Origin: JAVBNH01 sp031551635
GTDB taxonomy: Bacteria > Bacillota > Clostridia > Oscillospirales > Acutalibacteraceae
Direction: 5' to 3'
Assembly (NCBI GenBank): GCA_031551635.1
Contig: JAVBNH010000030.1
Location: forward strand, 1-49,993
DNA: 49,993 nt
How positions within the stretch are numbered: position 1 is the first letter of the stretch; every line of letters starts with the position of its first letter. The notes beneath the pieces were generated by a model. That model was given only the letters and a program-made list of their open reading frames with translations, was not told where the DNA came from and made no database searches. A program made the position numbers and the translations under genes. This document shows positions 15,800 through 24,825 of the stretch, one piece after another.

Positions 15800-17093
15800 C
15801 ATTAATTCTTTTTCAATTGTTTTTTCTATGATAAGCATAATGTCCGTTTTGGTTTTTTATTTTAATGCCGTAATAAATTTGCGCCGTTTTTTGTTTGTTT
15901 TTATTTTAGTCGGTTTGCCCCTTTTAATTTATCAATCTGTTTATCTTGAAAGCTTTTTTGGTCTTTTAATCGGATTAATAAATATAATATTGTATTATAT
16001 ATTGATACCATTAATATCTCTTAATAATATAAGTAAAAAAGCCATAATCTATGCGATGCTGTTCTATGTTTGCGCAACCGGAGCAATTATTATTTCTGTT
16101 TTATGGATTGAGTCAAGCCTTAATATAAATGAGTCAGTTCAAGCAATAACCGATATGCTTCTAGAACTGTTTTTTTGTGTTATCGTCATTATATTAAGGA
16201 ATAACAGAACAATAAAAGCTTTCACCAGGACAATAGTGCTGCTTCCTAAGCATATAAAAATATCTTTGCTGGGTTATATTTTTATCGCTTCAACAATTGC
16301 AAGCTTTTTATCGGATTTTTCGCATGATTATCCCGATACCTTAGACATGAAGCTTATCCAGATTTTAACCGCCTCATGCTTGATTTTTATTGGAATTTTG
16401 CTTCCGATTCTTGTTTCGGGCGGTATTTCAAATATGTATTTCAAGAAAACGGTTGACAATGCAGAGAGGCAGATGCGCGAGCAGGTTGCGAGATATGAAC
16501 AGAGCATTAGAAAAAACGAGGAAATCCGTAAATTCCGCCACGATTTTAAAAATATGCAAGTCGGATTAGTCAGTTTACTTGAGAAGAATGATGTTGAAAA
16601 TGCTTTAAAAATTATCAGGGATTTTGATTCGACTATTCGCTTTGAAACAGCGGTTTTTGAAACGGGTAATCATGTTGCGGATGCTCTTTTGGCGGAAAAG
16701 AGTGCCAAAGGAGCCATCAGCGCAACTATAATCAAATGCGAGACGCAAATCCCCGACGCTTATATTTCCTATATAGATATTTGCATCCTGCTTGGAAACG
16801 CAATTGACAATGCCATAGAAGCCTGTGAAAAAATTGACGGTGAAAAGACAGTTGAGGTCAAAACACTTTTAAACAACGGTTTTTTCTTTATTACAGTCGA
16901 AAATCCGGTTGCACAGGATGTTGTCATCAATAACAATTTTATTGCTTCAACAAAGATTGATAAGTCTAACCACGGACTGGGACTGCTTTCAATCATGAAG
17001 ACTGCAAAAAAATATGACGGGGTTTTAAAGCTGAGTTGCGAGAATAAATCTTTTATTTTGGCGCTGGAGCTGGATTTGCATAAGTTTCTTTGA
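15792..17093 (+). CDS. AgrC-like (HPK10) sensor histidine kinase
   Basis: About 433 residues. The preferred start is TTG at 15792 with an AAAGGGG site ~8 nt before it; it overlaps the regulator by 8 nt. An ATG at 15729 would overlap by 71 nt and has no ribosome binding site. The N-terminal ~215 residues hold about six membrane segments (VLVFYFNAVI; YILIPLISL; FFCVIVIIL). The cytoplasmic half has the phospho-acceptor RHDFKNMQ, an N-box LGNAIDNAIEACEK and GLGLLSIMKT with no DGxG-type G1 box, typical of the HPK10/GHKL group that senses peptides. No agrB/agrD is visible nearby, so the signal is unknown. Confidence 0.88.
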   Translation: MIDINSFSIVFSMISIMSVLVFYFNAVINLRRFLFVFILVGLPLLIYQSVYLESFFGLLIGLINIILYYILIPLISLNNISKKAIIYAMLFYVCATGAIIISVLWIESSLNINESVQAITDMLLELFFCVIVIILRNNRTIKAFTRTIVLLPKHIKISLLGYIFIASTIASFLSDFSHDYPDTLDMKLIQILTASCLIFIGILLPILVSGGISNMYFKKTVDNAERQMREQVARYEQSIRKNEEIRKFRHDFKNMQVGLVSLLEKNDVENALKIIRDFDSTIRFETAVFETGNHVADALLAEKSAKGAISATIIKCETQIPDAYISYIDICILLGNAIDNAIEACEKIDGEKTVEVKTLLNNGFFFITVENPVAQDVVINNNFIASTKIDKSNHGLGLLSIMKTAKKYDGVLKLSCENKSFILALELDLHKFL

Positions 17094-17104
17094 GTCAAAT
17101 AAAT

Positions 17105-17140
17105 AAGCAAGCCGCTGTCCGGAGAGGCAGCGGCTTGCTT
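17105..17140. terminator. Hairpin ending the two-component operon
   Basis: The 13-bp perfect stem aagcaagccgctg/cagcggcttgctt encloses a 10-nt loop 11 nt after the kinase stop. No strong T-run follows, so termination efficiency is uncertain. The rest of the 17094-17511 gap holds the LytTR-type repeats and AT-rich sequence. Confidence 0.6.
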
Positions 17141-17260
17141 TGAAAGATGAGACAATGCTTTATTTTGGGAGGATAAAGCATTTTTTAGTAAATGGACAAA
17201 TCAGAAATACACTGCACAGATTATATAACAATTTATAAATTTTGTCTCGTAAAACGGAGT

Positions 17261-17290
17261 AAGAGGGTGTTTTTTTGACTTGAAAGGGAT
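17261..17290. promoter_or_regulatory. Putative LytTR operator upstream of the dockerin genes
   Basis: aagagggtg (17261-17269) and gaaagggat (17282-17290) are separated by 12 bp, matching 14942-14971 in sequence and spacing, including downstream ttttatttt. The block begins with a ggagtaagaggg-type context in both. A TTGACT word (17275-17280) lies within the spacer. Confidence 0.7.
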
Positions 17291-17511
17291 TTTATTTTCA
17301 TTTAAAGTTAAATCATATCATTATTTATATATAAAAAGCTCATTTTAATTTAGAGAATATTACCAAAAAGTAAAATTCTATTGACTATTGTCATTTTTTA
17401 ATATATTATTGATTTGTTTAAGGATTAACTTTATATTATTCACAAAAATATAGTAAAATCCTGTTGAACGAAATTGACTGTACTTCAAATTTCAGGAGGT
17501 TTTTTATTTTT

Positions 17512-18696
17512 ATGAAGAGGAACAAAAAAAGACTCTTTATTGTTGCCGGACTTCTTTTAAGCGCGCTGCTTTATTGTTTTATACCAACAGCTGCCTCTGC
17601 GGTTTTCGGTGATATTGACGGTGACGGGGAAATCAGCGCTGTTGACGCGAGGATAATTCTGAGGGTTTCCGCATCACTTCAAACATTAGATAAAACCCAT
17701 GATGAATGGGGAGTTTTCGGTGATGTGAATAATGACGGCGAAATTACCGCCGTTGACGCGAGACTTATTCTGCGAGCCTCGGCTCAGCTGAGCGAATTGA
17801 TTCTGCCAGACACCAGCACGCAGACGGATTCCTCCTCGCTGACCCAGTCTACCGGCGAAAAGAAGTCCACAAGACCAACCAGCACCAGACCCTTGACTGA
17901 ATTTCCCACGCTTCCAACCTCGAAGCCCGCAACCACGACAACGCTCCCCGCTACAACGACTATTCCTCTGACGGAAATTGTCAGCATTTTTAATGAGGCT
18001 GCCAACGAGCTCAAGGATTATAAAGAAAAAATTGATATTGAGAATGAGAACATAGCATATTTTAAATTGGAAAAATTCGATATTCCTTTTTACCTTCAGC
18101 CACTTTTTGACCTGATGTTTACAGAAGAGGATTATAATGCAATATTTATGCCTAATGAAACCTCCGATACAACAGAGCTATCATTTGCCGAAGGAAAAAA
18201 TATTGACCCGAAGTCTTCAATAAAAAGCTTCGCGGAAGCCTTGCCCAGAGCTGAAGAAAAGACTCTCAGCGAGCTTAAATCATCCGCGCTCAAAAGCGGT
18301 ACTTATGTAACAGACACTCAGGGTAATACCCAAATAACCCTGAAATTAAAAACGGAATCCGGCAAAAGCTTTGATTATGCGCCTGTGAATCACAACTCTT
18401 GCATGGATACAATGTTTTCGGTTTCGAATGAGTATTTCGGTGCGATGCCTATGAGCGACATGAAGATTGAATATCATGACGCGGTAATTGATGCCGTAAT
18501 CAACAAGGACGGAAAAATTACATATCTGAAATATGTCCTGCCGATAAAACTTGAAGGTAAGCTTGACCTTGGCTCACTTGCCGATCCCGAAAAAGAGCCG
18601 GGCTTAATCGGAATAAAGCTGGGTATGGGGTTAACGGTAAAAACTACAAGAATATATAATTTTACATATCCCGAAACAGAAATAGAAACAGAATAA
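17512..18696 (+). CDS. Secreted protein with N-terminal dockerin
   Basis: About 394 residues from the ATG at 17512 (AGGAGG ~12 nt upstream). Signal peptide: MKRNKKRLFIVAGLLLSALL to about AASA. Two type I dockerin calcium-loop repeats follow at once: GDIDGDGEISAVDARIILR and GDVNNDGEITAVDARLILR. Next is a Thr/Ser/Pro linker (about 120-175), then a ~215-residue domain shared with the next gene: FNEAANE near its start and DYAPVNHNSCMD in the middle. Dockerins normally sit at the C-terminus, so the N-terminal placement is atypical. It may attach to a cell-surface cohesin. The domain has no recognised enzyme motif. Probable target of the LytTR regulator. Confidence 0.85.
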   Translation: MKRNKKRLFIVAGLLLSALLYCFIPTAASAVFGDIDGDGEISAVDARIILRVSASLQTLDKTHDEWGVFGDVNNDGEITAVDARLILRASAQLSELILPDTSTQTDSSSLTQSTGEKKSTRPTSTRPLTEFPTLPTSKPATTTTLPATTTIPLTEIVSIFNEAANELKDYKEKIDIENENIAYFKLEKFDIPFYLQPLFDLMFTEEDYNAIFMPNETSDTTELSFAEGKNIDPKSSIKSFAEALPRAEEKTLSELKSSALKSGTYVTDTQGNTQITLKLKTESGKSFDYAPVNHNSCMDTMFSVSNEYFGAMPMSDMKIEYHDAVIDAVINKDGKITYLKYVLPIKLEGKLDLGSLADPEKEPGLIGIKLGMGLTVKTTRIYNFTYPETEIETE

Positions 18697-18789
18697 AAAA
18701 TTTAAATGGGTTCTTGATTTTTCATTAGAAATAAGGTATTATTAAAATAGCTCGTTTTTGTATGTGAAACATGAGAGGAATGATAACGA

Positions 18790-19782
18790 ATGAAAAATAA
18801 AAAGATTTTAAAGAATGTTATTGCGGTCATGGTGACATTCGGAATTATTACGGCTACACTTCTCGGCACCTCCGCCGCGACAGTGTTCGGTGATATTGAC
18901 GGCGACGGGAAGGTTACCGCGACCGACGCAAGGCTTATTCTGAGAGCCTCTGCCGGGCTTGAAAATCTCGGCGAGTCAAATGAGATCGGACGCGTTACCG
19001 GCGACATTGACGGCGACGGAAAGGTCACTGCGACCGACGCGAGAATTGTTCTCATGGTATCCGCCGGGCTTGAGACAATTGCCGCTCCGACAACAAAGAA
19101 GGAGCAGACAACCCAAAGCAAGGAAGAAATCAGCTCAATCCTCGCGGTGTTCAACGAGGCTGCCAATCAATCAAAGAAGTATGACGGCAAGATGAAGGTT
19201 GACGCCACTCAGGGCACAAATTATAAGCTGCACGATTTCTCAGGCACCGCCATAACCGGTCTTGCCGACCTTCTATTCCCCAGCGATTACCCGAAGACCT
19301 TCAGCAAGACCTATGAAAACGGGGTTAATATTGAGGACAGCGAGGATACGCTTAAAAGCCTTATGGCGCCTGTTGAAGAGGATTATATGAGTCAGCTAAC
19401 CGCAGAAGGTGTTGACAAGGCGACAATGACGAAGACTGCTACAGGCACTAAGATTGTGATAAATCTCGTTAAAGAGACTGGCAAGTCGATGGACTATGTT
19501 CCGCCGCACCACTCGAGCTGCTCAGACCCTGTACTCCTGAAGGCTAAGAGCATTCAGCCGCTTTATTCGATAAACAATCCCATAATCATTTATCCCGGTG
19601 CGAAAATCACAGCGACAATCAATGAGTTTGGGCTGCTCTCGGCATTCAGCATCGACGAAAATGTCTGCATAGTCGGCACGCTCTCGATTGCGCTAATCAG
19701 CAACAGCAATTTCGACATAGAAGGGCGCTGGAGACAGTCTCTGGCTATCGTCTATGACGGACTGGATTGGTACGATAACTAG
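18790..19782 (+). CDS. Secreted protein with N-terminal dockerin (paralogue)
   Basis: 330 residues. Signal peptide MKNKKILKNVIAVMVTFG to about GTSAA, then dockerin repeats GDIDGDGKVTATDARLILR and GDIDGDGKVTATDARIVLM, a short linker and the same ~210-residue domain as its upstream neighbour (FNEAANQSKKYDGK; SMDYVPPHHSSCSD). It has a gagagga-type ribosome binding site and follows 93 bp after the first gene, apparently co-transcribed. Its stop codon (19780-19782) lies inside a heptamer array. The paired genes look like a tandem duplication that diverged. Function unknown. Confidence 0.85.
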   Translation: MKNKKILKNVIAVMVTFGIITATLLGTSAATVFGDIDGDGKVTATDARLILRASAGLENLGESNEIGRVTGDIDGDGKVTATDARIVLMVSAGLETIAAPTTKKEQTTQSKEEISSILAVFNEAANQSKKYDGKMKVDATQGTNYKLHDFSGTAITGLADLLFPSDYPKTFSKTYENGVNIEDSEDTLKSLMAPVEEDYMSQLTAEGVDKATMTKTATGTKIVINLVKETGKSMDYVPPHHSSCSDPVLLKAKSIQPLYSINNPIIIYPGAKITATINEFGLLSAFSIDENVCIVGTLSIALISNSNFDIEGRWRQSLAIVYDGLDWYDN

Positions 19783-19813
19783 ATGCTGGATGCTGGATAC
19801 TAGATGCTAGGAT
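19779..19813. repeat. Heptamer array, 5 units, overlapping a stop codon
   Basis: ctagatg, ctggatg, ctggata, ctagatg and ctaggat are in phase. The TAG stop of the upstream gene is within the first unit. Confidence 0.75.
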
Positions 19814-19851
19814 AAGTATATTTTGCGAAAATCTTTAATAAAATAATAGTA

Positions 19852-19888
19852 AAAACCGCGTTAGCCCAATAGGTACGCGGTTTTTTTT
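19852..19888. terminator. Bidirectional terminator
   Basis: aaaaccgcg (19852-19860) pairs with cgcggtttt across a 15-nt loop and is followed by a long T-run on the plus side and by A-run on the minus side. It ends the dockerin unit and, on the other strand, the hydrogenase operon. Confidence 0.8.
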
Positions 19889-19898
19889 GTTGTCTAAG

Positions 19899-19926
19899 TG
19901 AACGATGATTTAGCACTGTTCACTGA
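19899..19926. repeat. Dispersed palindrome GTGAACGATGATT, copy 2 (degenerate)
   Basis: agtgaacgatgatttagcac followed by tgttcact resembles the palindrome at 14670-14700, with one arm diverged. Confidence 0.6.
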
Positions 19927-19988
19927 TAGAGCACTATTTTTTTGTAAAATCAACGAATGTGCATAATTGAGAAATATTAATCAGTGGT

Positions 19989-21131
19989 TCAATAATACCT
20001 TTCGCTCACAACTTTTCCCATTTTTCGCAGCTTTTTGATAAGGGTCTCGATAATATTTTTGCGAATCTGTATTCCGACCTGCATAAAAAACATTTCATCG
20101 TGGGCTTCATTCACCGCGTTTCCGATGTGAAAATGCAAAACATCAGCCTCAAGCAGCATCTTACAAAGCCGTTTTACCACGCCGTTCCCTGACAGTCTGT
20201 CTATCGGTTCTTCAATGATATTCAACACCTGATTGAGTGTTATCGCGCCTTCGGTGGCAATATCTATTCCATCAACAAAATATTCGGGCGGACCGCCGGA
20301 ATTTACGCGCAGGTTTAAAGTTTCAATCGATAAATTAAGTTCCCGGCTTATAATATCCAGAGTAGTGGAGCCGCAAACCACCTTTTTTCCGCAAAAACCG
20401 TGGATGAGCCGGGCATATGCGTTGTCCATCGCGGGTTTTGAGGGAGGTCCCGTGAGCAGTATCAGTTCATTTGCCTCCCGGCAGTTAAGAAGCGCTATCG
20501 TGGTATCGTCCTCATACCTGTTTCCTGAAAGCTTTTTGCAATAATCAATGATTTTTTCGCCCAGCATACCGATGCTTTCCTCTGTGAAGCCTTGCTTGTT
20601 AATATAATCGGTGATTCCTTTCGAGCCGATACCCAGACCGTAGCCATGCCCGAGACCTGCCTGTGTCATGCCGTCAGACGCCAGCAAAAGGGAATCGCCC
20701 CGGTGCAGATAGCCGAGACTTTCACCTATTACCTCAAAGCCCGCGGTGTAGAAACGTGTGCTTAATACACTCGCGGTACCTCTTCGCAGTAGAATAGGTT
20801 CGGGTGACTCATAGGCATAAACCGTAAAATGTCCGTCGGGCAGAATATAAACGGCGGAAAAGGCTGAAAAGGGAATATTTTCCTTGCGAGCGCGGTGCAT
20901 GGATGCCGCAACCGTTTCCGCAGCTGTTCGCAGTGAAAAACCGACATGAGTCAGCTCCATCAGCCTTTCGGCGCAGGAGATTGCGGCAATATTTGCATAC
21001 AGACCGCTGCCGATTCCGTCGCAGAGCACAAACATTGTTCCTGCTTCCGTCCGGCGGCATAAGCAATAATCGCCGCAGACGGAATATCCGTTTTTCTGCT
21101 TTTGGCTCAAGCTGTCAACAATAAATTTCAT
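19989..21131 (-). CDS. SpoIIE/PP2C-type serine phosphatase
   Basis: 380 residues. A PP2C (SpoIIE/RsbU-like) core: GDYCLCRRTEAGTMFVLCDG, IGSGLYANIAAISC, LLLASDGMTQAG and a late RYEDDTTIALLNC with metal-binding Asp residues. The final ~150 residues form a second domain of unrecognised type. The start overlaps the PAS hydrogenase stop by 4 nt (ATGA), so the two are translationally coupled. In other Clostridia, sensory-type (group C) [FeFe] hydrogenases with PAS domains are encoded beside such phosphatases, thought to pass on a hydrogen or redox signal. No anti-sigma partner is visible in the window. Confidence 0.88.
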   Translation of the reverse strand: MKFIVDSLSQKQKNGYSVCGDYCLCRRTEAGTMFVLCDGIGSGLYANIAAISCAERLMELTHVGFSLRTAAETVAASMHRARKENIPFSAFSAVYILPDGHFTVYAYESPEPILLRRGTASVLSTRFYTAGFEVIGESLGYLHRGDSLLLASDGMTQAGLGHGYGLGIGSKGITDYINKQGFTEESIGMLGEKIIDYCKKLSGNRYEDDTTIALLNCREANELILLTGPPSKPAMDNAYARLIHGFCGKKVVCGSTTLDIISRELNLSIETLNLRVNSGGPPEYFVDGIDIATEGAITLNQVLNIIEEPIDRLSGNGVVKRLCKMLLEADVLHFHIGNAVNEAHDEMFFMQVGIQIRKNIIETLIKKLRKMGKVVSERYY

Positions 21132-22825
21132 TCTTCCGGCTCCGTATTCTCATTTTCATACAGCCCGATTAAACGCCTGGCGATTTCCTCACTCTGAGCG
21201 GTACTCTTGCCCAGATAATGAGCCATTTCCTGGGCAAAACGAATCTGATGATCAAGAAATTCCTTTGCATGCTGAACCGTTTGCGCCTTAATCACATCAA
21301 GATGATTCTCATCAAATTTCAGCTTTGAAATATCGGTATAGATGCCGACATATTGTTTTTCCTCAGGCAAATAATATAATATTTCATGGTAGCGTATACC
21401 GTATTTGCTGCGGATGGCTTCCGTCTTTTCCTGCATACCTGACTGAAGCTTCTCATACCCTTCCGCATTGACCAAATATGAAATTCTGTGCCCTAAAATG
21501 CCGTTGCTGCATATAAACATTTTTTGAAAGCAGGGGTTCATTGTTATCATGCAAAGGTCGCTGTCAAGAATAACAATGCCGCACGGCGCCGTTTCGATAA
21601 TGCGGTCCGTGCGCTGCTGCGCAAGCCTGCGCATATAGGGAATGCACATCTCACTCTCAGCCATTCCGCTAGCGATGGCTACGGCGTTTTCCTCGCAGCT
21701 GATATATCCGCAGGCGCCGCAATTGAGCTGCATAGCCGGATTGGATTTGCCCGTTCTTTCAAAAATTTTTTGAATTTCACTATCCGGTACAACTGTCCGG
21801 TTTTCAGTTTTGTCGGAAAAGACCGCTGTGTTCGCAACTTGAGAGGTGAGGGGAGCTTTAGTTTCGCAGGCTTGTTTCCAATACGAAATTATATTACCGC
21901 GCTTTTGAAACAATGATTGCTCTTTAGGAAAAGCGGGACCGGAAATGCAGCCGCCTTTGCAAAACATAGCCTCAATGTAGCGGACATTTTTGAAAACCGC
22001 CGGGTCGTCAAAGAGGCTGATTATCTCTTGTGAACCGCTGATTTTCAAAAGATTAGTCTGCCCGGTTTCGCATTCCATTCCCCCTGTTTTAATCATTCCG
22101 CCTTCAAGCGGAAACAATCGAGCGTCGCCGACTATGAATTCGGTGTCAAAGCCGCTTTCCGGGCAGTTTTCAAGAGATAAATCCTCGTCCTTCATCCATT
22201 GAACAAGCTCGTCAAAGGTCAAAACGACATCCACCGCTCCAATATTTTCCGGACGGATAATCTCATCTTTTTTTGCAGCGCAGGGACCGATAAAAACCAC
22301 CGCGCAGCCTTTATGCCGTTCTTTCAGCATGCGCCCGTGAGCAATCATGGGGGAAACCACTGGTATGAGCTCGCTGAGTAGCTCAGGCTTATATTTTTCA
22401 AAAACATGCACCACAGCGGGGCAGGCAGTACATATGCTGCCTGTCCCTGTTTGCGCGAAAGACTGTTCTGTGACATATTTTGCGCCCTCGGCAGTTTCAG
22501 CGATATAGCTGAAGCCCAGCTGCCTTAAAAGACTTGGAAGACGGTTTCGCAGAGATTCACCAAGCCATGCGGCGAAAGAGGGAGCAACGCTGGCGGCAAC
22601 TGGAGTACCCTCTGCCAGCAATTCCTTAGCGGTGTTTAAATCCGAGCGGATTTTTTTTGCGCCCTGAGGACATTCCCGAACACAGGTTCCGCATTGAATA
22701 CAAAGCTCGTTGCGTATTCTCGCCTGACCGCCGGAAACTTTTATTGCCTTTACTGGACAAACCCTGACGCAGCGGTAACAATCCTGACAGTTAGCGTCAG
22801 CGGTATAAATTGTGTTTGGAAGCAT
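21128..22825 (-). CDS. Sensory-type [FeFe] hydrogenase with PAS domain
   Basis: 565 residues. N-terminal ferredoxin pair: CQDCYRCVRVCPVKAI and CIQCGTCVRECPQGAK. The H-cluster domain has divergent motifs: L1 CTACPAVV, L2 IGPCAAKKDEI and L3 FCKGGCISGPAFP, rather than the catalytic TSCCPxW, MPCxxKxxE and ACxxGCxxGGGxP. A CGACGYISC-type Fe-S domain lies at ~375-410, then a PAS domain (RIIETAPCGIVILDSDL). This is the group C/HydS pattern. Such proteins are proposed hydrogen sensors rather than main catalysts. GGGAGG precedes the ATG and overlaps the upstream hydA stop. It is coupled to the PP2C gene. Confidence 0.85.
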   Translation of the reverse strand: MLPNTIYTADANCQDCYRCVRVCPVKAIKVSGGQARIRNELCIQCGTCVRECPQGAKKIRSDLNTAKELLAEGTPVAASVAPSFAAWLGESLRNRLPSLLRQLGFSYIAETAEGAKYVTEQSFAQTGTGSICTACPAVVHVFEKYKPELLSELIPVVSPMIAHGRMLKERHKGCAVVFIGPCAAKKDEIIRPENIGAVDVVLTFDELVQWMKDEDLSLENCPESGFDTEFIVGDARLFPLEGGMIKTGGMECETGQTNLLKISGSQEIISLFDDPAVFKNVRYIEAMFCKGGCISGPAFPKEQSLFQKRGNIISYWKQACETKAPLTSQVANTAVFSDKTENRTVVPDSEIQKIFERTGKSNPAMQLNCGACGYISCEENAVAIASGMAESEMCIPYMRRLAQQRTDRIIETAPCGIVILDSDLCMITMNPCFQKMFICSNGILGHRISYLVNAEGYEKLQSGMQEKTEAIRSKYGIRYHEILYYLPEEKQYVGIYTDISKLKFDENHLDVIKAQTVQHAKEFLDHQIRFAQEMAHYLGKSTAQSEEIARRLIGLYENENTEPEE

Positions 22826-22831
22826 GGTAAA

Positions 22832-24817
22832 TTACCTCCCGAGCGCCTTATTAATCTCAGCAACAGCCTTTTCCAGAGTGCAATGCTCAATAATTTTTCC
22901 GTCAACCTCCAGAACCGGACCTTTTTTACAAAGCTTACCGCAAAAATTAGCCTTAAATTCAGTGAATTCTTCGAGATTATTCTCCCTGAGCCATTGCAGC
23001 AGCTGATTGTACAGCTCCTGCGCTCCTCTGAGAAAACAGCTTGTTCCGAAGCAGATTGAAAGGTTCAGCTTTACATCATTTATGACTGAGGAGAGCAGTA
23101 AATCGTTCTCAAGTATCCGGCGTCTGTTTTCATATTCTGTATGAAGAAGCTTATGCGCACTGTGCTCATCAAGGCTTTCATGATATATCTGCTGGAGATA
23201 AGGATTATCGTTTGACACATGGAACTGCAGCATCTTATCGCTGTCATACAGCCCCTTTGCGCGCTCGCGGCTATTGTGTTCGCTGGGCGAACCCGGCTGA
23301 CCGCCGCCATTGACACAGCCGCCGCAGCAAGCCATTACCTCAATCAAATCGAATTTTTCTTCTCCGCTGCGAACCTTGTCGATAAGCTTGCGCGCATTAG
23401 AAAGACCGCTGACAACTGCAAGACGAAGCTTCTTTCCGCCTATTTCGATTTCGGCAATTTTAAGTGAGTTGTTACCCCTGAACTGCTTGAATTCATGAGC
23501 CGCACCTTTTTCGAGGGTTTCCGCCGCGAAACGAAGTACCGCCTCGCTCACGCCGCCGGAGGTGCCGAAAATCGCCGCGCTGCCTGTTGAAAACCCAAAG
23601 GGCATATCAAAGGAATCCAGCTCAAGCTTGTCAAAATCATAACCGCTCTGCTGAATCATGACAGAAAGCTCCTGAGTTGTCAGAACATAATCAACATCCG
23701 GGTTGCCGTCCTGCTTGAATTCATCCCTGTTTGCCTCGAATTTTTTAGCCGTGCAGGGCATAATTGAAACAACAGTCAAATTTTCTCTTTTGATGCCCAG
23801 ACTTTTTGTAAGCTGGTCTTTGCAAAGAGCGCCGAACATCTGCTGAGGGGAACGGCAGGAGGATAAATTCGACAGTAAATCAGGATAATACTGCTCTGCA
23901 AATTTAACCCACGCCGGACAGCAGGAGGTGAAAAGGGGAAGATTTTCGCCCTTTGAATAACGCGCCAAGAATTCCTTACCTTCCTCAACGACAGTGAAAT
24001 CAGCGCCGAAGCAGGTATCGTAAACTTTGTCAAAGCCCATACGGCGCAGGGCTGAAATAATTTTACCTATGCTTAAGGTTCCGGGTTTTTGAGCGAAATA
24101 TTCGCCCAAGGCGACACGCACAGCCGGAGCAATCTGAACGACAACGGTTTTTTCCTTGTCATATATGGCGTCCCAAACCGCGCCGATTTGATTTTTCGGC
24201 GTCAGCGCGCCGACAGGGCAGACCTTGACGCATTGACCGCAGTTGACACATTCAATCTCCCCCATACCCTTGTTAAAGCATGTGACGACCTTTGCTTTTG
24301 AACCGCGATATGCGAAATCCAGCGCGCCGACAGATTGGATTTCGTTACACACCCGCACGCAATCGCCGCACAGTATACACTTGTTTGTGTCACGCAGTAT
24401 AGCGTCAGAGGAAACATCAACCGGAACAACCTCATTCAAGTGCTTGAATCTGATTTTCTGCACACCTAGCTGCTTCGCTATAGTTTGCAGGCGGCATTCT
24501 CCGCTTTTGGGGCAGGTGACACAGTTATTGTCATGACTTGCCAGCATAAGCTCAACAATCATACGCCGCATTTCGCGTATTCTCTGGGTGCTTGTTTTAA
24601 CGCGCATTCCGTTTTCGGGCTTTGTTGAGCAGGCGGGTAAAATACCGCGTCCTTCAACATCCACCATACACATGCGGCAGGCGCCGTATATACTTATATC
24701 CGAATGATAGCAAAATGTCGGCAGCTCGGTGCCGGCTTTGCGGATAACCTCCAGCAGATTACGCTCACCCTCAACAGGGACGCTGACACCATCTATTAAT
24801 ATGTCTATATTATTCAT
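22832..24817 (-). CDS. hydA: [FeFe] hydrogenase catalytic subunit HydA (electron-bifurcating type)
   Basis: About 661 residues from the ATG at 24817 (MNNIDILIDG); an upstream ATG at 24877 overlaps the hydB stop. N-terminal [2Fe-2S] with Cys36, 47 and 50, His-Cys cluster HDNNCVTCPKSGEC, and [4Fe-4S] pair CILCGDCVRVC and CVNCGQCVKVCP. The canonical H-cluster motifs are FTSCCPAWVKF, MPCTAKKFE and MACCGGCVNGGGQP. The C-terminal ~85 residues are a thioredoxin-like [2Fe-2S] domain (SICFGTSC...NFCGKLCKKGPV), so this is a fused long form. With hydB and hydC it would make the trimeric enzyme that uses NADH plus reduced ferredoxin to form H2. Confidence 0.95.
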   Translation of the reverse strand: MNNIDILIDGVSVPVEGERNLLEVIRKAGTELPTFCYHSDISIYGACRMCMVDVEGRGILPACSTKPENGMRVKTSTQRIREMRRMIVELMLASHDNNCVTCPKSGECRLQTIAKQLGVQKIRFKHLNEVVPVDVSSDAILRDTNKCILCGDCVRVCNEIQSVGALDFAYRGSKAKVVTCFNKGMGEIECVNCGQCVKVCPVGALTPKNQIGAVWDAIYDKEKTVVVQIAPAVRVALGEYFAQKPGTLSIGKIISALRRMGFDKVYDTCFGADFTVVEEGKEFLARYSKGENLPLFTSCCPAWVKFAEQYYPDLLSNLSSCRSPQQMFGALCKDQLTKSLGIKRENLTVVSIMPCTAKKFEANRDEFKQDGNPDVDYVLTTQELSVMIQQSGYDFDKLELDSFDMPFGFSTGSAAIFGTSGGVSEAVLRFAAETLEKGAAHEFKQFRGNNSLKIAEIEIGGKKLRLAVVSGLSNARKLIDKVRSGEEKFDLIEVMACCGGCVNGGGQPGSPSEHNSRERAKGLYDSDKMLQFHVSNDNPYLQQIYHESLDEHSAHKLLHTEYENRRRILENDLLLSSVINDVKLNLSICFGTSCFLRGAQELYNQLLQWLRENNLEEFTEFKANFCGKLCKKGPVLEVDGKIIEHCTLEKAVAEINKALGR

Positions 24818-24825
24818 TAAACTAA

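Noticed and set aside
21128..22825. PAS hydrogenase as a main H2-producing enzyme
   Set aside because: Its H-cluster motifs differ from the catalytic type, as in sensory group C enzymes.
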